From JANNRW01 sp031401815 (lineage in GTDB: Bacteria; Desulfobacterota; Desulfuromonadia; Geobacterales; DSM-12255): a stretch of 13,358 nt of DNA. Made by a program: the position numbers and the translations under genes. The stretch lies in contig JANNRW010000157.1 in NCBI GenBank assembly GCA_031401815.1, forward strand, positions 1 through 13,358, in the 5' to 3' direction. The notes beneath the pieces are model-generated. The model was given only the letters and a program-made list of their open reading frames with translations, did not search any database and was not told the origin of the DNA. How positions within the stretch are numbered: position 1 is the stretch's first letter; every line of letters begins with the position of its first letter. Positions 6,482 to 13,134 of this stretch are shown piece by piece.

Positions 6482-7858
6482 ATGGCCCTGAACAAGAAAA
6501 TCGCAATCCCGCTGGTGGTAATTATTCTGGCAATGGCAGCAGGTGGCGGCTGGTTTTTGTGGCAGAAGAAGCATGCCGACACGGCGACCGAACAAAAAGC
6601 AGCCCAGGGCAAGCAGCTCTACACCTGCTCCATGCACCCCTTCATCATCAAGGACAAACCGGACACCTGTCCGATCTGCGCCATGGAACTGATCAAGAAG
6701 ATTGATGGTGATAGCGGCAGTGATCCACAGACTGCGGAGCAGAAGCAGCAGGCCGATATGCTTGGTCATGTCTCGCTCTCGCCGACCCAGCGGGTCATGG
6801 CCAATGTGGCAACGGTTGTGGCTAAAAACGGCACATTGAATAAGGAGATTAACGCCGTTGGTATCGTCCAGTACGACCAGTCTCGACAGGCAAAGGTTAC
6901 TGCCTGGATTGCCGGTCGCATCGACCAACTGCATGTCAGCAGGGTCGGTGATATTGTTACCAAGGATAAGCCGGTGGCAGAGGTCTATTCTCCCGATCTC
7001 GTGGCCACCCAGCAGGAATATCTGTTGGCAGTCAAGAGTCGCGAGCAGCTTAAAAACTCACCGATTCCCTCCATCTCCCAGAATGGCGATGGCCTGGTGG
7101 CCTCAGCCAAGCAGCGGCTGATGCTTTTCGGGGTCAAGGAAAACCAGATTCTGGATCTGGAAAAAGCCGGCAAGCCGAATATCCGCTTGCCGATTTATAC
7201 CCCGCTCTCCGGCGTCGTCATAGAAAAAATGGTTCAGCAGGGACAGTATGTCAATACGGGAGAGGTGCTTTTCAATATTGCCGATCTTTCGAAGGTATGG
7301 GTGGAGATCGATGTTTTTGAAAATGAAGTTCCGTATGTGCGAGTCGGTCAGCAGGTGGAAATCCGCTCCTCAGCCGAACATAAAATTTCACTTTATGGCA
7401 CGATCAGTTTCGTTTATCCGTTTCATGACCCCAAAACCCATACTGTCAAGGCCCGTGTGGAGATGGCAAATTCTGATATGAAGTTGAAACCCGACATGTT
7501 CGTCAACGCTATAATCAGGGTTCCGCTGGTCAAGGGGATCATCATCCCGGTGACAGCGGTTATTGATACCGGCAAACGCCAGGTTGTCTGGGTGGAAACA
7601 ACCCAAGGCATGTTTGAACCACGTGACGTTCTGGTTGGAGAACGGGTCGATGAAAAAATTCAGATAATGTCGGGTCTCAGATCCGGTGACAAGGTGGCAG
7701 TATCCGGTGGCTACCTGATCGACTCCGAGTCGCAGCTGAAGGGTGGCGGCACACAGGATCACAGTCAGCACGGCGGGGCGAAGCCGGATGCGAAGGGGCA
7801 GACTCAAGCGCCACCGGCGAAGAAGGATTCATTGAAGATGGATGATATGAAGATGTAG
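6482..7858 (+). CDS. cusB: Cu/Ag efflux RND periplasmic adaptor with N-terminal heavy-metal-binding motif
   Basis: This 458-aa membrane fusion protein bridges the pump and outer membrane factor. A hydrophobic segment (7-27) anchors it. Residues 47-71 form a heavy-metal-binding domain of the type YTCxMHP...CPxCxM, with C49, M51, H52, C63, C66 and M68. The adaptor body follows: beta-barrel and lipoyl halves around GRIDQLHVSRVGDIV, a helical hairpin (LVATQQEYLLAV), then TPLSGVVIEKMVQQGQYV and the C-terminal membrane-proximal domain to about 420. The tail (about 420-458) is His/Met/Lys rich and ends KMDDMKM, suggesting extra metal contacts. GAGGT lies upstream of the ATG at 6482. The metal-binding domain can present Cu(I)/Ag(I) to CusA, as the N-terminal methionines do in E. 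coli CusB. Confidence 0.92.
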   Translation: MALNKKIAIPLVVIILAMAAGGGWFLWQKKHADTATEQKAAQGKQLYTCSMHPFIIKDKPDTCPICAMELIKKIDGDSGSDPQTAEQKQQADMLGHVSLSPTQRVMANVATVVAKNGTLNKEINAVGIVQYDQSRQAKVTAWIAGRIDQLHVSRVGDIVTKDKPVAEVYSPDLVATQQEYLLAVKSREQLKNSPIPSISQNGDGLVASAKQRLMLFGVKENQILDLEKAGKPNIRLPIYTPLSGVVIEKMVQQGQYVNTGEVLFNIADLSKVWVEIDVFENEVPYVRVGQQVEIRSSAEHKISLYGTISFVYPFHDPKTHTVKARVEMANSDMKLKPDMFVNAIIRVPLVKGIIIPVTAVIDTGKRQVVWVETTQGMFEPRDVLVGERVDEKIQIMSGLRSGDKVAVSGGYLIDSESQLKGGGTQDHSQHGGAKPDAKGQTQAPPAKKDSLKMDDMKM

Positions 7859-7866
7859 GCATTTAC

Positions 7867-7945
7867 CCCCCTTGATAAAGGGGGGGCCAGGGGGGATTTG
7901 CTTTTTAAATGCCAAATCCCCCTAAATCCCCCTTTATCAAGGGGG
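7867..7945. repeat. Hairpin-forming G/C-run interspersed repeat between cusB and cusA
   Basis: A near-perfect inverted repeat. The outer arms are 18 bp and identical in reverse complement (7867-7884 and 7928-7945). An internal loop of 6 versus 5 nt is followed by a 10-bp inner stem (7891-7900 with 7913-7922) and a 12-nt loop (7901-7912). Each outer arm is itself a small palindrome of the form CCCCCTT-GATA-AAGGGGG. It fills most of the 114-bp cusB-cusA gap and resembles the dispersed REP/MITE-like elements seen in many environmental bacteria. It may act as an attenuator, an mRNA processing or stability structure, or be an inert insertion. Confidence 0.9.
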
Positions 7946-7972
7946 ACTTCAAGCCCGACAAGGATCTCACTC

Positions 7973-10900
7973 ATGATAGAAAAAATTATCGAATATTCCG
8001 CCCGCAACCGGGTCATTGTCCTGATGATGTTCGGGTTGATTATCGCCTGGGGTACATGGTCGGTCTACAGAACGCCGGTGGATGCCATTCCCGACCTGTC
8101 GGACAATCAGGTGATTGTCTTCACTGACTATCCGGGACGCTCGCCGCAAGTAGTGGAAGATCAGGTCACCTATCCACTGGCGGTCAACCTACAGGGCCTG
8201 CCCCAGGTTCGTGCCGTACGTGCCTCTTCCGCCTTTGGTTTTTCCATGATCTACGTGATCTTCGAGGACAAGGCCGACATCTACTGGGCCAGAACCCGTG
8301 TGCTGGAAAGGCTGAACTATGCCGCCTCGCTGTTGCCACCCAACGTGAGGCCAACCCTCGGGCCGGACGGCACCGGTGTAGGCCATGTCTTCTGGTACAC
8401 TATCGAGGGGAAGGGGTACGATCTGGAGCAGCTCAGGACCCTACAGGACTGGTTCGTCCGCTATCAGCTCAACACTGTCCAGGGGGTGGCAGAAGTTGCC
8501 TCCATCGGCGGTCTGGTGCGGGAATACCAGATCGACCTTGATCCGAACAAGCTGTTTTCTTACAAAGTCACGGTCGGAAAAGTCATGGAGGCAGTCAAGG
8601 TCTCCAACAAGGATGTCGGCGGTAAACTGATCGAGCAGGCAGATGCCGAGTACCTGATACGAGGCAGCGGTTATGTTAAATCTAAGGCCGACCTGGAGAA
8701 TATCGTCATCGGCGCCGACATGCGCGGCACACCGATATACGTCAAAAATCTCGGAACGGTTCAAATGGGTGGCGCCATCCGCCGGGGCATGCTCGACATG
8801 AACGGTGAAGGTGAAGCGGTCGGCGGCATCGTCGTTATGCGCTATGGCGAGAACGCCAAGGATGTAATCGATCGGGTAAAGGTAAAGATCAAGGAGCTGG
8901 AAAAGGGGTTGCCGCCCGGCGTGAAGATCATGGTCTCTTATGACCGCTCCGACCTGATTCAGCGGGCCATTGATACCCTGAAGAAAAACCTGCTGGAGGA
9001 ATCTATTGTCGTCTCGCTGGTGATTCTGGTCTTCCTGCTCCATTTCCAGAGCGCTCTGGTCATCGTCCTGACCCTGCCGATCTCTGTTCTGATCGCTTTT
9101 ATTACCATGAAACTGATGGGGGTAAGCTCCAACATCATGTCCCTGGGGGGCATTGCCATCGCTATCGGCGTGCTGGTGGATGCCGGTGTCATTATGGTGG
9201 AAAACTGCTACCGCCACCTTTCGGAGATGCCGACGGAGGAGAGAGCAGGAAGGCGCCTGGAGGTCATCATTGCATCAGCCAGGCAGGTCGGTCGTGCCAT
9301 CTTCTTCTCCCTGGCCATCATCGTCCTCTCCTTTGTGCCGGTCTTTCTGCTGGAAGGGCAGGAGGGGAAACTGTTCCACCCGCTCGCCTTTACCAAAACC
9401 TTCTCCATGATGGGGTCGGCTTTGATTGCCATCACCCTGGTGCCGGTGCTGATGTACTACTTCATGCGGGGAAAGATGCCGCCGGAGAGCTCCAACCCGG
9501 TCTCGACGTTCTTTATCAAGTTGTATTCTCCAGTCATCCGCTGGGTGCTGGTCTGGAAGAAGACCACCATCGCCCTTAATATCGTTGCCCTAGTGATTGC
9601 CGTGCCGCTGTTCATGAAACTGGGATCCGAGTTCATGCCCCCTCTGGATGAAGGTTCCTTGCTCTACATGCCGGTGACACTCCCCAACGTCTCCATTACC
9701 GAAGCCAAGCGACTGATCAAGGTGCAGGACACCATCATCAAGAGCCTGCCCGAAGTCGAGCATGTTCTCGGCAAGGTTGGTCGTGCCGAGACCTCCACCG
9801 ACCCGGCGCCGGTTTCCATGTTTGAAAGTATCATCATCCTCAAGCCCAAAGATAAATGGCGACCGGGAATCAAGAAGGCCGACATAGTGGCCGAGCTGGA
9901 TAACAAACTTCGGCAGATCGGTGTCAGAAACGGCTGGACCCAGCCGATCATCAACCGCATCAACATGCTTTCTACCGGGGTCAGAACCGATCTAGGGGTC
10001 AAAATCTTCGGCAATGACCTAAATGTGCTCAAAGATCTGGCGATTCAGACCGAAGCCATTCTTAAGCCGATCAATGGCGCGGCTGATGTGGTGGCCGAGC
10101 GGGTCACCGGCGGCAACTATATCGATATTGATATCGACCGTGAAGCTGCCGCCCGCTACGGTGTCAACGTCGGTGACATACAGGATGTTATCGAAACAGC
10201 CTTGGGGGGTGAGATGCTCTCCACTACGGTCGAAGGGCGCAACCGCTTCCCGATCCGCATTCGTTATCTGCGCGATTATCGTGACAATATGCCGGCCATC
10301 CGCCGCATTCTGGTTGCCGGAATGGAGGGGACGCAAGTGCCGCTCTCTCTGGTGACAAAACTGAAAATATCCACCGGTGCGCCTGAGATCAACAGCGAGG
10401 GTGGACTGCTCAGGTCGTTGGTATACCTTAACGTCCGTGGCCGCGATATGGGGGGATTTGTCACCGAAGCCAAGGAGACTCTGGAGAAAGAGCTCAAACT
10501 GCCACCGGGTTACTATGTTGCCTGGTCCGGTCAGTGGGAGAACCAGATTCGCGCCAAGGCCCGCTTGCAGATGCTGATTCCCATCGGTATTCTGATAATC
10601 TTTATCCTGCTCTACTTCACCTTCCATTCGGCTCTGGAGGCGAGCATGGTCATGCTCTCGGTTCCCTTTGCCCTCGTGGGGGGGGTCTATCTGGTCTCTG
10701 CCCTGGGCTATAATCTCTCGGTTGCTGTCTGGGTCGGGTTTATTGCCTTGTATGGCATTGCCGTGGAGACTGGGGTGGTCATGGTCATCTACCTGCATGA
10801 GGCGTTGGATAAGAAACTGATCAACGGGCCGTGCACGGAGCAGGATATCTATGACGCCACCTTCGAAGGGGCGGTGCTGCGCCTGCGGCCCAAACTGATG

Positions 10901-11110
10901 ACGGTAGCTGTGGCCCTGCTCGGCCTTCTCCCTATCATGTGGTCAACCGGTACCGGCGCCGATGTGATGAAACCGATCGCTGCGCCGATGATCGGCGGCA
11001 TGATCTCTTCGGCAGTGCACGTGCTGATCATGACGCCGGTGATCTTTGTCTTGATGAAGAAGCGGGATTTGAAAAAAGGACGGCTGCACTATTCGGGGAT
11101 GAAACATTGA
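7973..11110 (+). CDS. cusA: Cu(I)/Ag(I) RND efflux pump (HME-RND)
   Basis: This 1045-aa inner membrane pump expels monovalent metal ions using the proton gradient. The ATG at 7973 (MIEKIIEYSARNR, with AAGGA at 7960-7964) gives the standard N-terminus. The reading frame stays open to a TTG at 7898, but that extension is only translated repeat sequence. The methionines that bind Cu/Ag in E. coli CusA (573, 623, 672) have counterparts at M566 (LLYMP), M616 (APVSMFES) and M665 (INMLSTGV), with identical spacing. Proton-relay residues are also present: D403 (VLVDAGVIMVEN), E932 (AVETGVVM) and K974 (LRPKLMTV). This favours Cu/Ag over the Zn/Co/Cd CzcA type. The length is normal and I see no frameshift. 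It is probably cotranscribed with cusC and cusB through the intervening repeat. Confidence 0.95.
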   Translation: MIEKIIEYSARNRVIVLMMFGLIIAWGTWSVYRTPVDAIPDLSDNQVIVFTDYPGRSPQVVEDQVTYPLAVNLQGLPQVRAVRASSAFGFSMIYVIFEDKADIYWARTRVLERLNYAASLLPPNVRPTLGPDGTGVGHVFWYTIEGKGYDLEQLRTLQDWFVRYQLNTVQGVAEVASIGGLVREYQIDLDPNKLFSYKVTVGKVMEAVKVSNKDVGGKLIEQADAEYLIRGSGYVKSKADLENIVIGADMRGTPIYVKNLGTVQMGGAIRRGMLDMNGEGEAVGGIVVMRYGENAKDVIDRVKVKIKELEKGLPPGVKIMVSYDRSDLIQRAIDTLKKNLLEESIVVSLVILVFLLHFQSALVIVLTLPISVLIAFITMKLMGVSSNIMSLGGIAIAIGVLVDAGVIMVENCYRHLSEMPTEERAGRRLEVIIASARQVGRAIFFSLAIIVLSFVPVFLLEGQEGKLFHPLAFTKTFSMMGSALIAITLVPVLMYYFMRGKMPPESSNPVSTFFIKLYSPVIRWVLVWKKTTIALNIVALVIAVPLFMKLGSEFMPPLDEGSLLYMPVTLPNVSITEAKRLIKVQDTIIKSLPEVEHVLGKVGRAETSTDPAPVSMFESIIILKPKDKWRPGIKKADIVAELDNKLRQIGVRNGWTQPIINRINMLSTGVRTDLGVKIFGNDLNVLKDLAIQTEAILKPINGAADVVAERVTGGNYIDIDIDREAAARYGVNVGDIQDVIETALGGEMLSTTVEGRNRFPIRIRYLRDYRDNMPAIRRILVAGMEGTQVPLSLVTKLKISTGAPEINSEGGLLRSLVYLNVRGRDMGGFVTEAKETLEKELKLPPGYYVAWSGQWENQIRAKARLQMLIPIGILIIFILLYFTFHSALEASMVMLSVPFALVGGVYLVSALGYNLSVAVWVGFIALYGIAVETGVVMVIYLHEALDKKLINGPCTEQDIYDATFEGAVLRLRPKLMTVAVALLGLLPIMWSTGTGADVMKPIAAPMIGGMISSAVHVLIMTPVIFVLMKKRDLKKGRLHYSGMKH

Positions 11111-11135
11111 TGAATGCTGTAGCCGCTGCAATGTA

Positions 11136-11163
11136 GAATATGCTACGCAACTGTTGAATATTC
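11136..11163. promoter_or_regulatory. Paired GAATATTC-type sites upstream of the small-protein group
   Basis: GAATATGC at 11136-11143 (one mismatch to the palindrome) and perfect GAATATTC at 11156-11163 are 20 bp apart, the same spacing as upstream of cusC. TGTTGAATATTCT at 11152-11164 is identical to 4874-4886. The pair starts 26 bp after the cusA stop and about 60 bp before a sigma-54-like promoter. It is a likely binding site for the same activator, which is inference. Confidence 0.65.
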
Positions 11164-11219
11164 TCTATGCGACAAAGCTGAAATAAATTATAAATGACGT
11201 ATAATCAGTACGTTATGAA

Positions 11220-11236
11220 TTGGTACAGCAAATGCA
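11220..11236 (+). promoter_or_regulatory. Candidate sigma-54 (-24/-12) promoter
   Basis: TTGGTAC at 11220-11226 and ATGCA at 11232-11236 give invariant GG (11222-11223) and GC (11234-11235) separated by exactly 10 nt, as sigma-54 requires. Only one base of each element departs from TTGGCAC/TTGCA. The start of transcription would be near 11247, ahead of the lipoprotein gene at 11287. The paired palindromes upstream and a sigma-54 activator gene in the window support it. Confidence 0.65.
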
Positions 11237-11286
11237 AAAGTATTTATAGCTAAGCAATTTTATCTAATCAAAGGAGAATTCGTCTT

Positions 11287-11415
11287 ATGAAGAAATCGTT
11301 ACTTATCGGGCTATTGATAGCAGTAGCCATGTTATCCGGGTGCGCAGAATTTGGAAGCTCTGCCTACCGCTCTGACAGTGGCAGTAGTAATTACGGTAGG
11401 CATTCGCATCATTAA
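11287..11415 (+). CDS. Tiny predicted lipoprotein (42 aa)
   Basis: A 42-codon gene begins at ATG 11287, with AAGGAG at 11271-11276. A basic start (MKK), a hydrophobic core and the lipobox LSGC give a type II signal peptide with the lipidated cysteine at residue 19. The mature part is only 24 residues: Ser/Gly/Tyr rich, ending HSHH, which could bind a metal ion. Its stop overlaps an in-frame ATG of the next gene (TAATG), but that gene more likely starts at 11460. It is first behind the candidate sigma-54 promoter, so it should be induced along with the pump. The family is not recognised. The lipobox, Shine-Dalgarno and position make it a credible gene despite its size. Confidence 0.7.
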   Translation: MKKSLLIGLLIAVAMLSGCAEFGSSAYRSDSGSSNYGRHSHH

Positions 11416-11459
11416 TGAAGCAACCAAGTAAACAAACTAAGCAAAGGAGAATTCGTAAC

Positions 11460-11927
11460 ATGAAAAAAATGACCATATTAATTGCCGCACTCTTTGCCCT
11501 CGCAGCACCCGTAGCTTCTTTCGCCGCAATGAATCATGGTTCCATGGATATGGATCATGGAGGCCATCAGGGCGATGTAGCTCATGAAGAAGTAGTTGAT
11601 GGCGTGAAAGCGACCTTCAAGGTTATGAGCATGAAAGAGCATATGAAGGCGATGAAGATGGAGATGCCGAAGGAGATGAAGGAGACCCATCATATTGCGG
11701 TCGAATTCAAGGATGCCAAGAGTGCTAAGGCTCTGACCGAAGGACAGGTTACGGTTAAGCTGCAGAACCCGGATAAAAGTGATCAGATCAAGGAGTTGAT
11801 GGGGATGCAGGGGCATTTCGGTGCCGACTTCGACCTGTCGAAAAAGGGGAAATACGGCGTAATGTCAAAGTTCCAGCTGAAGGATGGTAAAGTACGCAGC
11901 GCCAGGTTCTGGTACACGGTCAAGTAA
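11460..11927 (+). CDS. Secreted Met/His-rich probable metal-binding protein
   Basis: The product is 155 aa. A 15-residue upstream extension from ATG 11415 is possible, but the GGAG at 11446-11449 and a proper signal peptide (1-22, ending SFA) favour ATG 11460. The mature N-terminus is rich in Met, His and Asp (MNHGSMDMDHGGHQGD). A second Met cluster follows (MSMKEHMKAMKMEMPKEM, about residues 57-74), and Met thioethers are typical Cu(I)/Ag(I) ligands of periplasmic carriers. The remainder (about 80-155) is a beta-rich module (HHIAVEFKDAKSAKALTEGQ; GKYGVMSKFQLKDGKV) broadly like YtkA/FixH-type folds. It probably buffers or delivers periplasmic copper to CusCBA, filling the place of CusF, which is not seen here. 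That role is inferred from composition and context. Confidence 0.8.
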   Translation: MKKMTILIAALFALAAPVASFAAMNHGSMDMDHGGHQGDVAHEEVVDGVKATFKVMSMKEHMKAMKMEMPKEMKETHHIAVEFKDAKSAKALTEGQVTVKLQNPDKSDQIKELMGMQGHFGADFDLSKKGKYGVMSKFQLKDGKVRSARFWYTVK

Positions 11928-11933
11928 AATTAG

Positions 11934-11957
11934 ACATAACGATGTTATGTGTTATGT
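11934..11957. repeat. AT-rich inverted plus direct repeat (ACATAAC/GTTATGT)
   Basis: ACATAAC at 11934-11940 and GTTATGT at 11944-11950 form a perfect 7-bp inverted repeat with a 3-nt centre, and GTTATGT is repeated directly at 11951-11957. It lies just after the stop at 11927 and ahead of the gene at 12006. It could be an operator or a weak RNA hairpin. No T-run follows directly, so it is not a convincing terminator. Confidence 0.4.
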
Positions 11958-11966
11958 TTAACTGTA

Positions 11967-11983
11967 CGGAAAGTCATTTTCCG
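11967..11983. repeat. Short hairpin upstream of the 12006 gene
   Basis: CGGAAA (11967-11972) and TTTCCG (11978-11983) form a 6-bp stem with a 5-nt loop, ending 11 bp before the Shine-Dalgarno AGGAGGT (11994-12000). It could slightly influence translation of the next gene or be chance. Confidence 0.3.
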
Positions 11984-12005
11984 AATTCAAGCCAGGAGGT
12001 ATTGT

Positions 12006-12266
12006 ATGAAAAGATTTTTGGTGATGTTAGTGGCAGTAGGGTTGTTTGGGGCAATGCCGGCATTTGCTGAACACCCTGATATGAAGCTTCAACATGAGGG
12101 CGTACGTCAATGTGCGTTACAGGCGGAATCAATTCAGGAGCAAATCAAGCGTTTGGAAGGAGAAGTTTCAAAGGGCGAGAAGAAATACGATGCAAAGAAG
12201 CTTAAAGCTCTTAAGTCAAAACTGGATGAAGCCAATAAACTCCTGATACAACTGAACGCACAGTAA
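12006..12266 (+). CDS. Small secreted coiled-coil protein, paralogue of the 4433-4768 product
   Basis: The product is 86 aa. A near-consensus AGGAGGT at 11994-12000, 5 bp before ATG 12006, fixes the start. A signal peptide (1-21, ending AFA) is followed by a short EHPDMKLQHEG segment with His and Met. A single cysteine C36 and an amphipathic Lys/Glu/Leu helix (about 35-84) complete it. Aligned from the cysteine, it shares CA, SIQ, I, RL, V, several leucines and EA with the protein at 4433-4768, needing one gap, so the two are paralogues. It lacks that protein's His/Gly run. It is last in the group before the terminator at 12279. The role is unknown. A periplasmic metal-stress helper is the contextual guess. 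Confidence 0.8.
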   Translation: MKRFLVMLVAVGLFGAMPAFAEHPDMKLQHEGVRQCALQAESIQEQIKRLEGEVSKGEKKYDAKKLKALKSKLDEANKLLIQLNAQ

Positions 12267-12278
12267 TTCCATTTAATC

Positions 12279-12302
12279 GAGGCGGGTTCAAAGACCCGCC
12301 TC
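12279..12302 (+). terminator. Rho-independent terminator hairpin
   Basis: GAGGCGGGT (12279-12287) and ACCCGCCTC (12294-12302) form a perfect 9-bp GC-rich stem with a 6-nt loop, followed by AACTTTTCC. The T-run is short, so termination may be partial. It lies 12 bp after the stop at 12266 and only 21 bp before the next start codon, so it separates the small-protein group from the cytochrome gene or lets through part of the transcription. Confidence 0.75.
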
Positions 12303-12323
12303 AACTTTTCCTGCCAGGTTACC

Positions 12324-12764
12324 ATGAAAAAATCAATTTCCATTATTATAACAACTTGTCTCATGTTGGGATCGTTAGCCTTATCAGGGCTGGCGTTCGC
12401 TCATGGTACTGAAAAACATGGCAAAACGGCGCCGGCCGATACTCAGATGGAGAAGTTGCATGCCATGATGCCGATATTTTCTCAATTATCAGCGAACCTT
12501 GAAGCTGCTCTGGAGAAAGGTGATACAGTCGCTGCAGATGCGGAAGGGAGCAAGATTCTTTCGACTTTGCCGGATTTGAAAAAATCGAAACCGCACAAAA
12601 ATATCAAACAGCGGAAAAGATTCGTGGAGCTTGCAACAAGCTTTGAAGAAGCGATAACGTCCACGGTAGACTTGGCAAAAAACGGAGATTTTGCCGGGGC
12701 AAAAGCCGCTTTCAAAAATGCTGAGGAGATATGCGCAGCATGTCATGCCAAGTTCCGCGATTGA
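12324..12764 (+). CDS. Periplasmic cytochrome c'-like protein (class II c-type)
   Basis: This 146-aa protein has a signal peptide (1-26, ending AFA) and a mature helical body compatible with a four-helix bundle. A C-terminal haem attachment motif CAACH (C137, C140, H141) ends in AKFRD. The C-terminal placement of CXXCH in a small helical protein is typical of cytochrome c' and related class II cytochromes, which bind NO/CO or handle periplasmic electrons. The mature N-terminus (HGTEKHGK) and a Met pair (MM, 48-49) may add metal ligands. No strong Shine-Dalgarno precedes ATG 12324 (only CCAGG), and a terminator hairpin ends 21 bp upstream. Expression may therefore depend on read-through or on an unseen promoter. 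A 35-bp gap links it to the next gene. Confidence 0.75.
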   Translation: MKKSISIIITTCLMLGSLALSGLAFAHGTEKHGKTAPADTQMEKLHAMMPIFSQLSANLEAALEKGDTVAADAEGSKILSTLPDLKKSKPHKNIKQRKRFVELATSFEEAITSTVDLAKNGDFAGAKAAFKNAEEICAACHAKFRD

Positions 12765-12799
12765 GCAATGCCTGTCGACAGCGATGAGGAGATAACCTC

Positions 12800-13069
12800 A
12801 TGGAAGAGAAAAGCCACTTAACAGAAAGAATTCTTCATCTATTCGAACAGCATCGGCAAGATCTTGCCGAAAAGCAGCAGCAGCTTGACGATGGCATGAA
12901 AGAGCTACTGAAAAAGAAGGATCGTCTGGCAGTTAGCGCCAAACGCCGAATTGAAATAGTTGTCCTTCCCATGATGCAAGAGTTGTTGCAGCATTTTGAC
13001 AACGGCAGAGTCGAAGTACAGCTAAATGATGATTATTTCGGTGGCAAGCTCTATTTCAAGGCCTGTTAG
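12800..13069 (+). CDS. Small cytoplasmic protein of unknown function
   Basis: The product is 89 aa, with AGGAG at 12787-12791 ahead of ATG 12800. There is no signal peptide or membrane segment. The first half is a charged helix likely to form a coiled coil (LFEQHRQDLAEKQQQLDDGMKE and on, to about residue 50). A hydrophobic helix IEIVVLPMMQELLQHF follows, then a short beta-like end VEVQLNDDYFGGKLYFKAC. I do not recognise the family. The abrupt end after what looks like the start of a beta domain, about 70 bp from an insertion element, raises the possibility that the protein is shortened, but no broken reading frame is visible downstream. Confidence 0.6.
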   Translation: MEEKSHLTERILHLFEQHRQDLAEKQQQLDDGMKELLKKKDRLAVSAKRRIEIVVLPMMQELLQHFDNGRVEVQLNDDYFGGKLYFKAC

Positions 13070-13134
13070 CGGACGGTGGTTGCTTCCTATCCCGGATAAT
13101 TTCCCTTTCTCAGCAGCTTTTATCCAGGTTTCAA

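Noticed and set aside
7898..7972. Upstream in-frame extension of cusA from a TTG
   Set aside because: It translates the hairpin repeat, has no ribosome-binding site, and the ATG at 7973 with AAGGA upstream gives the normal CusA N-terminus.
7991..7998. Another GAATATTC
   Set aside because: It lies inside cusA in codons for the common N-terminal IEYSARN stretch, is single, and has no partner 20 bp away.
8441..9217. 258-codon open frame on the minus strand
   Set aside because: It lies wholly within cusA, opposite conserved RND sequence, and its translation is low-complexity His/Asp/Gln-rich antisense. The same applies to 10019-10798 and 3757-4362.
11200..11205. Perfect TATAAT as a -10 box ahead of the lipoprotein gene
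   Set aside because: No good -35 lies at 16-18 bp (best CTGAAA). The -24/-12 element 15 bp downstream fits better, though a dual promoter is not excluded.
11415..11459. Upstream ATG of the Met/His-rich protein overlapping the lipoprotein stop (TAATG)
   Set aside because: It would put 15 charged residues before the signal peptide. The Shine-Dalgarno at 11446-11449 points to ATG 11460.
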